Assembly: GCF_000214355.1 (NCBI RefSeq)
Contig: NC_015577.1
Coordinates: 2,002,453-2,066,452 of the forward strand
From: Leadbettera azotonutricia ZAS-9
GTDB taxonomy: Bacteria; Spirochaetota; Spirochaetia; Treponematales; Breznakiellaceae
Direction of reading: 5' to 3'
Length of the DNA: 64,000 bases
Shown here: in pieces, positions 8,196 to 16,824 of the stretch
Layout of the letters: each line of letters opens with the position of its first letter
Position numbering within the stretch: the stretch's first letter is position 1
The notes under the pieces: model-generated
What the model saw: only the letters and a program-made list of their open reading frames with translations
What the model was told of the DNA's origin: nothing
The model's database searches: none
Program-made: the position numbers and the translations under genes

Positions 8196-8732
8196 TCATC
8201 CAAACGTAACCGAATGCGCCGCGCACACCGCAGCGCCCAGGGCGTCGGCAGCATGGTCGGGCCTGGGTATCTCCGTAAGGCCCAGGAGAAAACGCACCAT
8301 CTCCTGAACCTGAGCCTTGCCCGCCGAACTTTCACCCACCACCGCTTTCTTGATGGCATTGGGAGTAAGCTCCAGCACCGGAAGGCCCGCCTGCGCCAGG
8401 GCCATGCAGAGCACTCCCCGGGCTTCGGCCACTGCCATGGCGCTTGAAACATTCTTGCCGAAATAGAGATTTTCTATGGCCGCTTCCGCGGGCGTATATG
8501 TTTTGAGCACCTCAACAAAAGATCGATAAATAAAAAAAAGGCGCTCCGCCCTGGGGCGGTTCGCCTCTGTTTCGATGCAGCCGTGGGCTATGTAGCGGAG
8601 CTTATTGCCCGTATAATCAATCACCCCCCAGCCAGTGGAGGCAAGGCCGGGGTCAACGCCCAAAATCCTGCGCCCTGCCCGATCGCTGGCGGCCTTGAGG
8701 AGGCCGCTTTTTTTACTCGGACTCGAACCCAT
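8196..8732 (-). CDS. ruvC: Holliday junction resolvase RuvC
   Basis: RuvC cuts Holliday junctions symmetrically as a dimer. The first catalytic aspartate is in ILGVDPGLASTGWG (about residue 27), the glutamate in AAIENLYFGKN, and the final acidic pair in PDHAADALGAAVCA. With the ATG at 8732 the product has 178 residues and overlaps the end of yebC by 20 bases; an upstream GTG/ATG would add an unlikely basic leader. yebC-ruvC-ruvA-ruvB is a usual bacterial order. Here ruvA is missing directly downstream and lies about 2.5 kb further on. Confidence 0.95.
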   Translation of the reverse strand: MGSSPSKKSGLLKAASDRAGRRILGVDPGLASTGWGVIDYTGNKLRYIAHGCIETEANRPRAERLFFIYRSFVEVLKTYTPAEAAIENLYFGKNVSSAMAVAEARGVLCMALAQAGLPVLELTPNAIKKAVVGESSAGKAQVQEMVRFLLGLTEIPRPDHAADALGAAVCAAHSVTFG

Positions 8733-9453
8733 CGGGGATGGCGATATTCGAGTACACGTTCTGAACATCGTCGTTTTCTTCGAGCCTGTCGATGAGTTTT
8801 ACAGCCTTTGCGGTCGCTTCGTTTTCAAGGCTTACCTCGGTATCGGCAACCATGCTGATTTCGGCGCTCATGGTTTCAAAACCCTTTTCAGAAAGGGCAT
8901 TGGCCACGGCTTCAAAATCTTCAGGGGCGGTGGTAACTTCGACGATGCCATCAGAAGCAGCCACATCTTCGGCGCCTCCGTCGATGGCAGCTTCCATCAC
9001 CTGATCTTCGGTGTATTTTTCCCCGTCCAGGGTGATGATCCCCTGGCGCTTGAAGAGCCGCGAGACAGAGCCGGCCTTGGCAAGCTCGCCGCCGCCACGG
9101 GTCAAGAGATTGCGTACATCCGCAGCCGCGCGGTTTTTGTTGTCTGTAAGCACCTCGATGAGCAGCCCTACCCCGCCTCCAAGGAAGGCTTCGTAAGTCA
9201 GTTCTTCGTAGCTGACGCCTTCAAGTTCGCCGGTGCCCTTTTTGATGGCATTGGTGATATTGTCCTTGGGCATATTGGCGCCCCTGGCCTTGAGGATGGC
9301 AGTCCTAAGCCGGGGATTCCCATTGGGATCGCCCCCGCCCATTCTGGCGGCAATAGTAATTTCCTTGATCAGCTTAGTGAACATCTGGCCCCGCTTTGCA
9401 TCAGCGGCACCCTTAGCGTGTTTAATAGTCGCCCATTTGCTGTGGCCCGACAT
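8713..9453 (-). CDS. yebC: YebC/PmpR-family protein
   Basis: A 246-residue member of the YebC (TACO1) family with the invariant start MSGHSKWATIKHAKGAADAK, then GRMFTKL-like GQMFTKLIKEITIAARMGGG and GGGELAKAGSVSRLF. The family has been described both as a DNA-binding regulator of junction-processing genes and as a helper for ribosomes stalled on proline-rich stretches. Location upstream of ruvC is conserved. A strong AAGGAG site lies 6 bases before the ATG. The acidic C-terminus ends NIAIPDGFESE. Confidence 0.95.
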   Translation of the reverse strand: MSGHSKWATIKHAKGAADAKRGQMFTKLIKEITIAARMGGGDPNGNPRLRTAILKARGANMPKDNITNAIKKGTGELEGVSYEELTYEAFLGGGVGLLIEVLTDNKNRAAADVRNLLTRGGGELAKAGSVSRLFKRQGIITLDGEKYTEDQVMEAAIDGGAEDVAASDGIVEVTTAPEDFEAVANALSEKGFETMSAEISMVADTEVSLENEATAKAVKLIDRLEENDDVQNVYSNIAIPDGFESE

Positions 9454-9590
9454 AGAATCTCCTTACCAAATGAATTGGAATATATTTATAGCAGAAAATA
9501 AAAAGAATGGGAAGAGGGAGCGAAGCATCTTGAGGGATAGTTCAAGACAAATTTCCAGGAAACTGCCCTGGCCTATCCCTCGGGGATATT

Positions 9591-9830
9591 TTACGCCTTG
9601 CTGGCGTCGAATTTACCTTTTTGTATTGCTTTTTCGATGGATTCCTGGACAAGCTTAGAATACCAATCGTAAGAGAAAGGCGCCTTGGTTCTGACCGTGG
9701 GTTTAATCAGGGCTTCAAGTTTGTCATGGCAGGGTTCGCAAATGTCCCGGTGGGCCAGATGGAAATAGTTACGGTTCGAAACAGGAGACTGGATGATATT
9801 CCTGCACACATCGCAAGTAAGGGTCTTCAT
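9591..9830 (-). CDS. Small zinc-ribbon-like protein (79 residues)
   Basis: The product starts MKTLTCDVCRNII and has a second pair in DICEPCHDKL, so two CxxC knuckles about 25 residues apart could bind one zinc. The rest is helical and basic, ending QKGKFDASKA. An AAAGGAG site 7 bases before the ATG fixes the start and excludes longer readings of the frame. It is divergent from the NeuB-like gene, with two TATAAT-like boxes between them. Family and function are unknown; a nucleic-acid or protein-docking role is only a guess. Confidence 0.75.
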   Translation of the reverse strand: MKTLTCDVCRNIIQSPVSNRNYFHLAHRDICEPCHDKLEALIKPTVRTKAPFSYDWYSKLVQESIEKAIQKGKFDASKA

Positions 9831-9903
9831 ATAAAACTCCTTTAATGTATAATTGTCTATAATTAGTATATCCCTAGTGAAAAAAAAAGTCGAGGGGGAA
9901 ACC

Positions 9904-11022
9904 ATGGGAAATGAAAAATTTCGCATAAAAAACACCGAATATAGCCCTAAAAAAGCGCTTATTATAGCCGAGCTGGGAACATCCCATGGAACAGACCTGA
10001 CAAAGGCCCGGGAACTCATTGCCGCCGCTGCCGAAGCCGGCGCCGATTGCGTCAAATTCCAGATAGTCTACGCCAATGAGATACTCCACCCCAATACCGG
10101 GGAGGTAGCCCTTCCCGGAGGCAATATCAGGCTTTACGACCGCTTCAAGGAGCTTGAAACAGACCCTTCGTTCTACGCCCAAATGAAGGAAGAAGTTGAA
10201 AAACGGGGCCTCCTTTTCCTCTGCACTCCCTTTGGCCTGCAAAGCGCCAGGGAACTCAAGCGCCTGGACCCCTTTTTCATCAAAATAGCATCCCCGGAGC
10301 TTAACCATACACCTCTGCTCAAAGAAATAGCCAGTTACGGGCTTCCTGTCCTGCTCTCGACAGGGGTTTCGAAGCTGGGGGACATAGAGGAAGCGGTAGA
10401 AATACTGAGGGGCGGGAAAAACAAGGCGAATTTATGCCTCCTTCATTGTGTGACCTCGTATCCGGCCCCCGAAACTGACTACAACCTTAGGGTTTTGCAG
10501 AGCCTGAGCTCGGTTTTTGGCCTCCCTGTGGGGGTGAGCGACCACAGCATGGACCCCGAAATGGTGCCGGTTCTCGCAGTGAGCATGGGCGCCTCGGTCA
10601 TCGAAAAGCACTTTTGCCTCTCCCGGGACGATCCGGGCCTGGACGATCCCATCGCCCTGCCCCCCGAAGGCTTTAAGGCAATGGTCAAGGCGGTACGGGA
10701 AGCTTCCGCCCTGGGGCCTCAAAAAACCCTGGAGGCAAAGTCAGAAACCTGGGGGGGTGAAAAAGTCCAGGCCATTCTTGGGGATGGAATAAAGCGCCTG
10801 GCGCCATCCGAGAATGCCAATTATACCCGCACCAATCGTTCCATCCATGCCTTGAGGGACATAGAGGAGGGGGAAATCATCACAGAGTCCATGATTTCGA
10901 TATTGAGGACCGAAAAGATACTCCGGCCGGGGCTTCCGCCCTCCTGGGAGGGCTATGTGATAGGGAACAAAGCCAGGGCCTTCATCCCTGCAGGGGAAGG
11001 GATACGTTTCGATGATATATAA
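9904..11022 (+). CDS. NeuB-family sialic-acid-like synthase with SAF domain
   Basis: A 372-residue enzyme of the N-acetylneuraminate synthase family, which condenses phosphoenolpyruvate with an amino sugar to give a nonulosonic acid. The TIM barrel (about residues 15-270) has IIAELGTSHGTDLTKA, GADCVKFQ, FLCTPFG, IKIASPELNHTPLL, SDHSMDPEMVPVLAVSMGA and IEKHF. A C-terminal SAF/antifreeze-like domain follows (NRSIHALRDIEEGEIITESM). A GAGGGGG site 5 bases before the second ATG sets the start. No other sialic or legionaminic genes are nearby, so the product (sialic, pseudaminic or legionaminic acid) cannot be told; decoration of flagellin or surface glycan is likely. Confidence 0.88.
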   Translation: MGNEKFRIKNTEYSPKKALIIAELGTSHGTDLTKARELIAAAAEAGADCVKFQIVYANEILHPNTGEVALPGGNIRLYDRFKELETDPSFYAQMKEEVEKRGLLFLCTPFGLQSARELKRLDPFFIKIASPELNHTPLLKEIASYGLPVLLSTGVSKLGDIEEAVEILRGGKNKANLCLLHCVTSYPAPETDYNLRVLQSLSSVFGLPVGVSDHSMDPEMVPVLAVSMGASVIEKHFCLSRDDPGLDDPIALPPEGFKAMVKAVREASALGPQKTLEAKSETWGGEKVQAILGDGIKRLAPSENANYTRTNRSIHALRDIEEGEIITESMISILRTEKILRPGLPPSWEGYVIGNKARAFIPAGEGIRFDDI

Positions 11023-11103
11023 TTTGCCCCTAAAACCTGCCCTGCACCATGCCCTTGCCAAATTTATAAAACTTATATAAATTGAAAAAGAGGTTAAGGG
11101 AAG

Positions 11104-11931
11104 ATGGCAACAGCGCCTGCGGGGCCGGCACAATACATGGCAAGGTTCTCCGAGTCAAGCATACCGTGTAATCAGTACGCCCTTGCTAAACTTGGGGTGG
11201 ATCGCGCCCATTGTTCCCTTAAAATCGAAGAATATGTGATACTCTGCGTGCCCTTCCAGCTGGGTTTCAAGCGCTCCATTTTTTTGGCATCCCTTTCGGT
11301 CCAGGAGCTTACCTTTTTTCAGCGCTATGTGAATGGCATTGTGGGGCTTTCCATAGCCTTGAACCCTGAGGCCAGGCCGGAACCGGTAAAATTCTTTATT
11401 CGCTGCAACCTGAGCACCATAGGGCAGATGAAGGGCAGGGAGAATGTGGGCCTTTTTGTGGTGGACTTTAAGACTTCGCCGGACGAGATGATCAATATCC
11501 TGGGAAACTTTATGGATACCCAGGACAGAATCAAGATGCAGTATGAGGATTATGGCAAAAAATCCATCAGGATTACCCCTGATGTTGCCAAGGCCATGGG
11601 CTACAATATGTACGCCACTATCATAGAGCCCAAGAAAGAAGCCCGGCGCATACAGATCTATTCCCTTTCCAGCAAGACCGTGGAACACATGGAAGCCCCC
11701 GGCGCGCCTCTCAGGCCTTCAGGATCTCCCATAGCCTATCAATTTTACTTTAAGAAGTACCGGGTTTCGGCTGCGGGGATAGTCTCTACTTCAGAGACCC
11801 TCCCCCAGGGCATAGTCCGTACCACAGCGAACCTTGCCTTTAGCCCCGAACTTGTGGAAATCATAGATGATTACTGGTATAACCTGAGGGTTGCTCCGGC
11901 CGCAAACGCGTCAGGAAAACTAAGCTACTAA
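11104..11931 (+). CDS. Spirochaetal protein of unknown function, possibly PilZ-like
   Basis: A 275-residue cytoplasmic protein without signal peptide or membrane segment. An N-terminal alpha/beta region (FSESSIPCNQYALAKLGVD, then VILCVPFQLGFKRSIFLASL) is followed by KFFIRCNLSTIGQMKGRENV and a middle domain beginning GLFVVDFKTSPDEMINILG. I think of the PilZ-related spirochaetal proteins, but the c-di-GMP signature RxxxR...(D/N)xSxxG is not visible, so that reading is weak. It sits 14 bases before hisS on the same strand and is probably co-transcribed with it. AAGGGAAG directly precedes the ATG. Confidence 0.55.
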   Translation: MATAPAGPAQYMARFSESSIPCNQYALAKLGVDRAHCSLKIEEYVILCVPFQLGFKRSIFLASLSVQELTFFQRYVNGIVGLSIALNPEARPEPVKFFIRCNLSTIGQMKGRENVGLFVVDFKTSPDEMINILGNFMDTQDRIKMQYEDYGKKSIRITPDVAKAMGYNMYATIIEPKKEARRIQIYSLSSKTVEHMEAPGAPLRPSGSPIAYQFYFKKYRVSAAGIVSTSETLPQGIVRTTANLAFSPELVEIIDDYWYNLRVAPAANASGKLSY

Positions 11932-11945
11932 AAAAAGAGAAAAAC

Positions 11946-13271
11946 ATGGCAGCATTTATTGAACCCAGGATCCTTAAGGGGTTTCGGGATTTTTTGCCCC
12001 CTGCGGAAATAGCCCGCAGGGATCTCCTCGAAAAGATCGAAGCCTCCTTCCGGTCCTTCGGCTTTGTGCCCATAGACACCCCTGCCCTGGAATATACAGA
12101 AATCCTTCTGGGCAAGGGCGGCGGCGAAACCGAAAAGCAGGTCTACCGCTTTAAGGACAACGGGGATCGCGACGTAGCCCTGCGCTTCGATCTCACCGTC
12201 CCCTTTGCCCGCTTTGTGGCGGAACACCGCCAGGAAATCGCCCTCCCCTTTAAGCGGTACCACATTGCCAAGGTGTGGCGGGGCGAAAACACCCAACGGG
12301 GCCGTTACCGTGAATTTACCCAGTGCGACTTTGACATAGTGGGCAGCGACAGCGCAGCCGCCGATTTTGAAATACTCCTCATGATGAAGAATGCCCTTGG
12401 TGTGCTTGGCGCAGGCGAAGTCAGTATCAGGCTCAACCACCGGGGCCTCTTTAACCGCTTCCTCTCCCGCATCGGCGTACTCGATAAATCGGTGGATATA
12501 CTGCGGGCTGTGGACAAGCTTGAAAAAATCGGCAGGGACGAGACCCTCAAACTTTTGTCAGAATCCACCGGCACTGCAAAGGCAGAAGAAGTCCTCAAGT
12601 TCATTGAGATAAAAGGCAGCTTTGACGAAATTCTCAATGCGATGAAAGAAGCAGCCTCTGGCAATGAAGCCTGCCCCGAGGCCGAGAGGCTCATGTTGAT
12701 ACGCCGCTTTATGATCGACTCAGGCATAGCCGAAAATTTTGTGCTCGACCCTTCGATCACTCGGGGCCTTGATTACTACACCGGCATAGTCTACGAAACC
12801 CTGCTCAAAGAAATGCCCGAACTAGGCTCAGTGTGCTCAGGGGGCCGCTACGACAACCTGGCTGCTCTCTATTCCAAAGAGGCCATACCCGGCGTAGGCT
12901 CCTCCATTGGCATAGACCGCCTTATCGCCGGCCTTGAGCACCTGGGAAAACTCCAGGCAAGGCCCAGCTATGCTTCCGCGGCCATCGCCTGCATCAAGGA
13001 AGACAAAGGCGGCTTGAACCAGGCCCTGGCAGAAAAATTCCGGCAGGCGGGGATCCCCTGCGAAGTGTTCCTCGACGAAGCAAAGCTCACCAAGCAGTTT
13101 ATGCTGGCCGAAAAAAAGGGCCTCCGCTGGCTGATCATTCCCGGCGAAGACCCCTTAAAAAGCCCCCTCATCCTCAGGGATTTGCCATCTCGTGAAAACA
13201 AAGAGGGCCTTTCGGTGGAAGAAGCGGTAAAGGCGATGTCGGCCTTGCATCATGAAACACAGGAAAGTTAG
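11946..13271 (+). CDS. hisS: Histidyl-tRNA synthetase
   Basis: A class II synthetase of 441 residues that charges tRNA-His. Motif 1 lies near the start (ILKGFRDFLPPAEIARRDLL), motif 2 is WRGENTQRGRYREFTQCDFD, the histidine-specific blocks are LDPSITRGLDYYTG and VCSGGRYDNLAALY, and motif 3 is GVGSSIGIDRL. A C-terminal anticodon-binding domain follows (residues ~335-430), ending with ENKEGLSVEEAVKAM. It follows the unknown gene by 14 bases and converges on the aminotransferase gene with only 11 bases between the two stops. Confidence 0.97.
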   Translation: MAAFIEPRILKGFRDFLPPAEIARRDLLEKIEASFRSFGFVPIDTPALEYTEILLGKGGGETEKQVYRFKDNGDRDVALRFDLTVPFARFVAEHRQEIALPFKRYHIAKVWRGENTQRGRYREFTQCDFDIVGSDSAAADFEILLMMKNALGVLGAGEVSIRLNHRGLFNRFLSRIGVLDKSVDILRAVDKLEKIGRDETLKLLSESTGTAKAEEVLKFIEIKGSFDEILNAMKEAASGNEACPEAERLMLIRRFMIDSGIAENFVLDPSITRGLDYYTGIVYETLLKEMPELGSVCSGGRYDNLAALYSKEAIPGVGSSIGIDRLIAGLEHLGKLQARPSYASAAIACIKEDKGGLNQALAEKFRQAGIPCEVFLDEAKLTKQFMLAEKKGLRWLIIPGEDPLKSPLILRDLPSRENKEGLSVEEAVKAMSALHHETQES

Positions 13272-13282
13272 ACCGCGACAGC

Positions 13283-14494
13283 TCACCAATTCTCCATGGC
13301 TTTTTTGAAGGCTTCTCCTGACGCTTTGATAATCTTCTCGTCCACGCAGTAGGCAAACCGGAGCCAGCCGGGTTTGCCGAAACCGGTGCCTGGCACCCCC
13401 AGGATGAGGTACTGCTTGAGGTGATCCACAAAGGCTTTGTCGTCTCCTGCTTCTCCCTGGGTGAGGGGCTTGCCGCCTTTGCCGGGGACTTTACAGAACA
13501 GGTAGAAGGCGCCCTCCGGCCTGGCGTAGGGGATGCCAACGTCATCCAGAATTTTGGTGAACGCTGCCCTGCGGCGGGCGTATATGTCAATGTCAACTTT
13601 GGCAAAGATGAGTTCCGCCACTATGCGCTGCATCAGGGCCGGGGCATTCACAAAACCCAGGATGCGGGTGGCAAAGATAAGAGCGCCAACCACATTGAGT
13701 TTATCGCTTACCTTGGGCCCTACAGCCACAAAGCCTATGCGCTCGCCGGGGAGGGAAAGACTCTTGGAATAGGAGCTTACCACCAGGGATTCGCTGTAGA
13801 CTGCCAGCACCGGGGGCACTTCGATGCCGTCGTAGGCGATCTCGCGGTAGGGCTCGTCAGAAATAAGATAGGGCATGCGGCCCGAGGCATTGCCGTGCTC
13901 TTCCAAAATCTTTGCAAGCTCCGAAAGGGTCTGAGCCGAATAGATGCGGCCTGTGGGGTTGTGGGGGGAGTTGATCAGCACTGCGGCGGTTTTGGCAGAA
14001 AGCTTTGCCTTAATGGCATTGAGGTCAAGGTTGAAATCGGGCAGGGTGTCTGCCTCTACCAGCTTGCCGCCGTGGTTCCCCACATAGGAGCGGTATTCCA
14101 TGAAATAGGGCCTGGGCACTATGACTTCATCCCCTGGGTTGAGTATGGACTTAAAGACCACGTTGAGGCCGCCTGCTGCGCCTACTGCCATGACAATATG
14201 GGAGCCGTCTATGGCAACACCATGCTCTTTTGAAGCCTTTTGGGCCAGGGCTTCGCGCACTTCAGGATACCCTGCATTGGGCATATAGCCATGGGAGCCT
14301 TTTTTGTCTTCCTTGGCCATTTTAAGGAAAACCCGGTGGAAGGCCGGGGGCGGCTCTATGTCAGGGTTCCCCAGGGAAAAATCAAAGACCTTGTCAGCAC
14401 CGTGTTGTTTTTTAAGCTGGGTTCCTTCTTCAAACATCTTCCTGATCATGGACTGGGAACCAAGGGCCTCTTTTATCGCATTCGCTATTGGCAT
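13283..14494 (-). CDS. PLP-dependent class I/II aminotransferase
   Basis: A fold-type I aminotransferase of 403 residues. It has the family start FDFSLGNPDIEPPPAFHRV, the cofactor-stacking region AVGAAGGLNVVFKSILNPGDE, NSPHNPTGRIYS, the ISDEPYREIAYDG strand and the lysine that binds pyridoxal phosphate in SSYSKSLSLPGERIGFVA. The C-terminal substrate arginine is in GKPGWLRFAYCVDE. The sequence type suggests aspartate or alanine transamination, but amino-acid specificity cannot be read safely. GGAGGAG before the ATG at 14494 fixes the start. It is divergent from the glycerol-1-phosphate dehydrogenase gene. Confidence 0.92.
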   Translation of the reverse strand: MPIANAIKEALGSQSMIRKMFEEGTQLKKQHGADKVFDFSLGNPDIEPPPAFHRVFLKMAKEDKKGSHGYMPNAGYPEVREALAQKASKEHGVAIDGSHIVMAVGAAGGLNVVFKSILNPGDEVIVPRPYFMEYRSYVGNHGGKLVEADTLPDFNLDLNAIKAKLSAKTAAVLINSPHNPTGRIYSAQTLSELAKILEEHGNASGRMPYLISDEPYREIAYDGIEVPPVLAVYSESLVVSSYSKSLSLPGERIGFVAVGPKVSDKLNVVGALIFATRILGFVNAPALMQRIVAELIFAKVDIDIYARRRAAFTKILDDVGIPYARPEGAFYLFCKVPGKGGKPLTQGEAGDDKAFVDHLKQYLILGVPGTGFGKPGWLRFAYCVDEKIIKASGEAFKKAMENW

Positions 14495-14543
14495 GTCTCC
14501 TCCGTAGCTTAAATATACATCATAAAATGTGGTACAGTAAACC

Positions 14544-15926
14544 ATGAACGAAAACACATTAACCGCCCTGTCTCTGGACGACTGCATTAATCAGGCCGAT
14601 GAGACAAAAGAGCTTCTTTTAAAACCCGGCGCCCTGGACGAGATCCCGGGGCTTCTTTCAAAATTCTTTGCCTCCAGGGCGGTTTGCGTTATAGCGGACG
14701 AAAACACCATGAAGGCGGCGGGAAAGCGGGTCAAGGACATAATAGAAGATGGTGGAACCAAGGTCGCCGGGATGCATATATTCCCCGGGGAACCCAGGCT
14801 CCATGCAGACTACGGCCATGTTCGTTTCCTTAAAAATTTCATGGCTTCCCTCGGGGGCTACCCTGAACTGGTTCCCATTGCAGTGGGATCAGGCACAGTC
14901 AACGACCTGGTAAAATGTGCGGCCTATGAACTCCGACTGCCCTATCTCTGTGTGCCTACAGCCGCGTCGGTAGACGGCTTTACCCCCAACGGGGCCGCCC
15001 TGCTCCTGGATGGCTTCAAGCAGACCCTGCCCTGCACTGCCCCCTTGGCACTGGCTGCCGATACCGAAGTGATAGCCAGGGCGCCGGCCTTCCTCTCTTC
15101 ATCGGGCTTTGGGGATCTGGCGAGCAAAATAACCGCAGGCACCGACTGGATCGTCGCCGAAAAAGCAGGGGCTTTCGGGGCGCCTGAAGCGCCTGCAAGG
15201 GATCCGGTTTGCTGGTCCATGATTCAGATCAATCTTATGGACAACCTTCAAAATTCGGTCAACGCTGTCCAGGGCGACGGAGACGCCATAAACACCCTTT
15301 TCAAGTCCCTCGCCATAACAGGCTTTGCCATGCAGTACATGAAAAACTCCCGCCCGGTTTCGGGGGGGGAGCATCTTTTTAGCCATGTGTGGGAAATGGA
15401 AGACCTTTCCATGAACGGGGTACCTGTCACCCACGGGCACAAGGTGACTATTGGAACCCTGGCGTTAACCGCCTTCACGGAAACATTTTTTGCCGATCCT
15501 TCCGGCCCTCCTGCCATACCCAAGGGCTTTAAGCGGCCCAGCCTGGAGGAGAGGGAAGCCGAAGTTTCAAGGGCCTTCGACGGGAGCCCTGCCCACGACG
15601 GCATAGTCAAAAAATCAAAAGAGAAATTCATGGACGACAAAAAAGCCGGGATAATCAATGAAGCTTTCAGGGATTCATGGAAAGATCTTCGGGCCAAAGT
15701 GCTGGCTAAACTTCTCCCCTATAAAGAGCTCAAAGAACTCCTGGCAAAGGCCGGCTGCCCAGTGCTGCCCGAGGCAATTGGCCTTGCCCGGGGCTATGCT
15801 ATTGCCACAGCCCGCCGTGCCCAGATGATACGCAACCGTTATGGCGTCATAGACATAGCCTGGGACATGGGCGCCTTCGAGGGCATACTCGCAAAGATGG
15901 AGAAATCGGAAATTTATTTGAGATAG
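14544..15926 (+). CDS. sn-glycerol-1-phosphate dehydrogenase (AraM/EgsA type)
   Basis: A 460-residue member of the iron-type alcohol dehydrogenase superfamily closest to AraM/glycerol-1-phosphate dehydrogenase, which reduces dihydroxyacetone phosphate to sn-glycerol-1-phosphate. The nucleotide-binding part has VPIAVGSGTVNDLVK, followed by LRLPYLCVPTAASVDGFTPN and a metal-binding region with SGFGDLASKITAGTDWI and GGEHLFSHVWEM, then THGHKVTIGTL. The product is the archaeal-type glycerol phosphate isomer, rare in bacteria. The ATG lacks a Shine-Dalgarno sequence; TACAGT (14533-14538) lies 5 bases upstream, hinting at a leaderless message, though the -35 match is poor. Confidence 0.88.
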   Translation: MNENTLTALSLDDCINQADETKELLLKPGALDEIPGLLSKFFASRAVCVIADENTMKAAGKRVKDIIEDGGTKVAGMHIFPGEPRLHADYGHVRFLKNFMASLGGYPELVPIAVGSGTVNDLVKCAAYELRLPYLCVPTAASVDGFTPNGAALLLDGFKQTLPCTAPLALAADTEVIARAPAFLSSSGFGDLASKITAGTDWIVAEKAGAFGAPEAPARDPVCWSMIQINLMDNLQNSVNAVQGDGDAINTLFKSLAITGFAMQYMKNSRPVSGGEHLFSHVWEMEDLSMNGVPVTHGHKVTIGTLALTAFTETFFADPSGPPAIPKGFKRPSLEEREAEVSRAFDGSPAHDGIVKKSKEKFMDDKKAGIINEAFRDSWKDLRAKVLAKLLPYKELKELLAKAGCPVLPEAIGLARGYAIATARRAQMIRNRYGVIDIAWDMGAFEGILAKMEKSEIYLR

Positions 15927-15939
15927 GGGCGGCAGCTGC

Positions 15940-16086
15940 TTATAGTTTCCGGCGTTCCGTTTCCGTCAACTTAAACCGGGCGCCTATAATTCCCATTTGA
16001 GGTTCTGCATAGAAACGGATCTCTTCGGATGTACCGGTGAATGATATTTCATCTCCGGAATCCGTTTTTGAAGACCCTGCCTGCAT
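15940..16086 (-). pseudogene. Possible 3' fragment of a surface protein gene
   Basis: A leftward frame of about 48 codons from an ATG at 16086 reads MQAGSSKTDSGDEISFTG and then EIRFYAEPQMGIIGARFKLT, an alternating pattern that looks like beta strands. The frame stays open upstream to a stop just after the barrel-protein gene. AGGAGG is present near 16120 but is not suitably placed for this ATG. It may be a remnant of a second outer-membrane protein or the displaced tail of a lost gene. Evidence is weak; the rest of the interval between 15927 and 16132 shows nothing else. Confidence 0.25.
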
Positions 16087-16132
16087 GGTATGCGAGCCGT
16101 TGGCGACAATTATTTTGGCCTCCTGAACTCAA

Positions 16133-16795
16133 TTATATCCCTGCGCCGATTTTTATTGAGAAATTGTGCGAGGCGCTTGCCTTAAGAGGCGGAAGCGGTA
16201 AATTCCCGACTTTTTCGCCGTCATACCGGACACTGTACTCGCTTATTTTTGAAGCCCATCCCAGCCGGTAACCGGCTTCGAGGTACATGTATTTAAAAAC
16301 ATGGAATTTTGCCCCAAGACTCAGGCCCAGGCCGCTTGTGCCCGAACCGGAAAGAGTGACATCTTTGCCATTGGCCTCGCCTAATTTATAGCTTATCAAT
16401 GCAAGAGAACCCCCTATGCTGCCGACAAAAGACCAGCGGGGCGAAAAATAATAATCAAAATAAGCTCCAATGAGGCCAGACATATAATTAAAGCCGCCCA
16501 ATTCGATGTTCAGCCCCAGGGCAAACAAGTCGTTAAAATAAAAGGGAAGCCTGGTATCAAAACTTATGCCTACAGGCTTTTTAATGTCTGAAGGGCTGTA
16601 ATCATAATAATAGATAGGTCCATGATTATCGCTCAGCCAAATTGAATACGCTGCATTATCCCCGGAAATATCCCCCCCGGCCATAAAATTCGGCCCGAGG
16701 GAAACATTGCAATGGGCTAAATATTCCAGAAAGGTTAGGGAATAAACAGGGATTGAGCCAAGGATCAAAACAAAAATAATGATAAATTTCTTCAT
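16133..16795 (-). CDS. Predicted outer-membrane beta-barrel protein
   Basis: A 220-residue exported protein. Residues 1-19 are a signal peptide (MKKFIIIFVLILGSIPVYS). The rest alternates aromatic and small residues in short strands, for example FNYMSGLIGAYFDYYFSPRW, SLGAKFHVFKYMYLEAGYRL and the final FSIKIGAGI, typical of small outer-membrane barrels. No enzymatic motif is seen. AGAGGAG lies 7 bases before the ATG. It is the first gene left of the glycerol-1-phosphate dehydrogenase and is not clearly linked to thrA. Function unknown. Confidence 0.65.
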   Translation of the reverse strand: MKKFIIIFVLILGSIPVYSLTFLEYLAHCNVSLGPNFMAGGDISGDNAAYSIWLSDNHGPIYYYDYSPSDIKKPVGISFDTRLPFYFNDLFALGLNIELGGFNYMSGLIGAYFDYYFSPRWSFVGSIGGSLALISYKLGEANGKDVTLSGSGTSGLGLSLGAKFHVFKYMYLEAGYRLGWASKISEYSVRYDGEKVGNLPLPPLKASASHNFSIKIGAGI

Positions 16796-16824
16796 ACGCT
16801 GCTCCTCTTATAATCTATATGACC

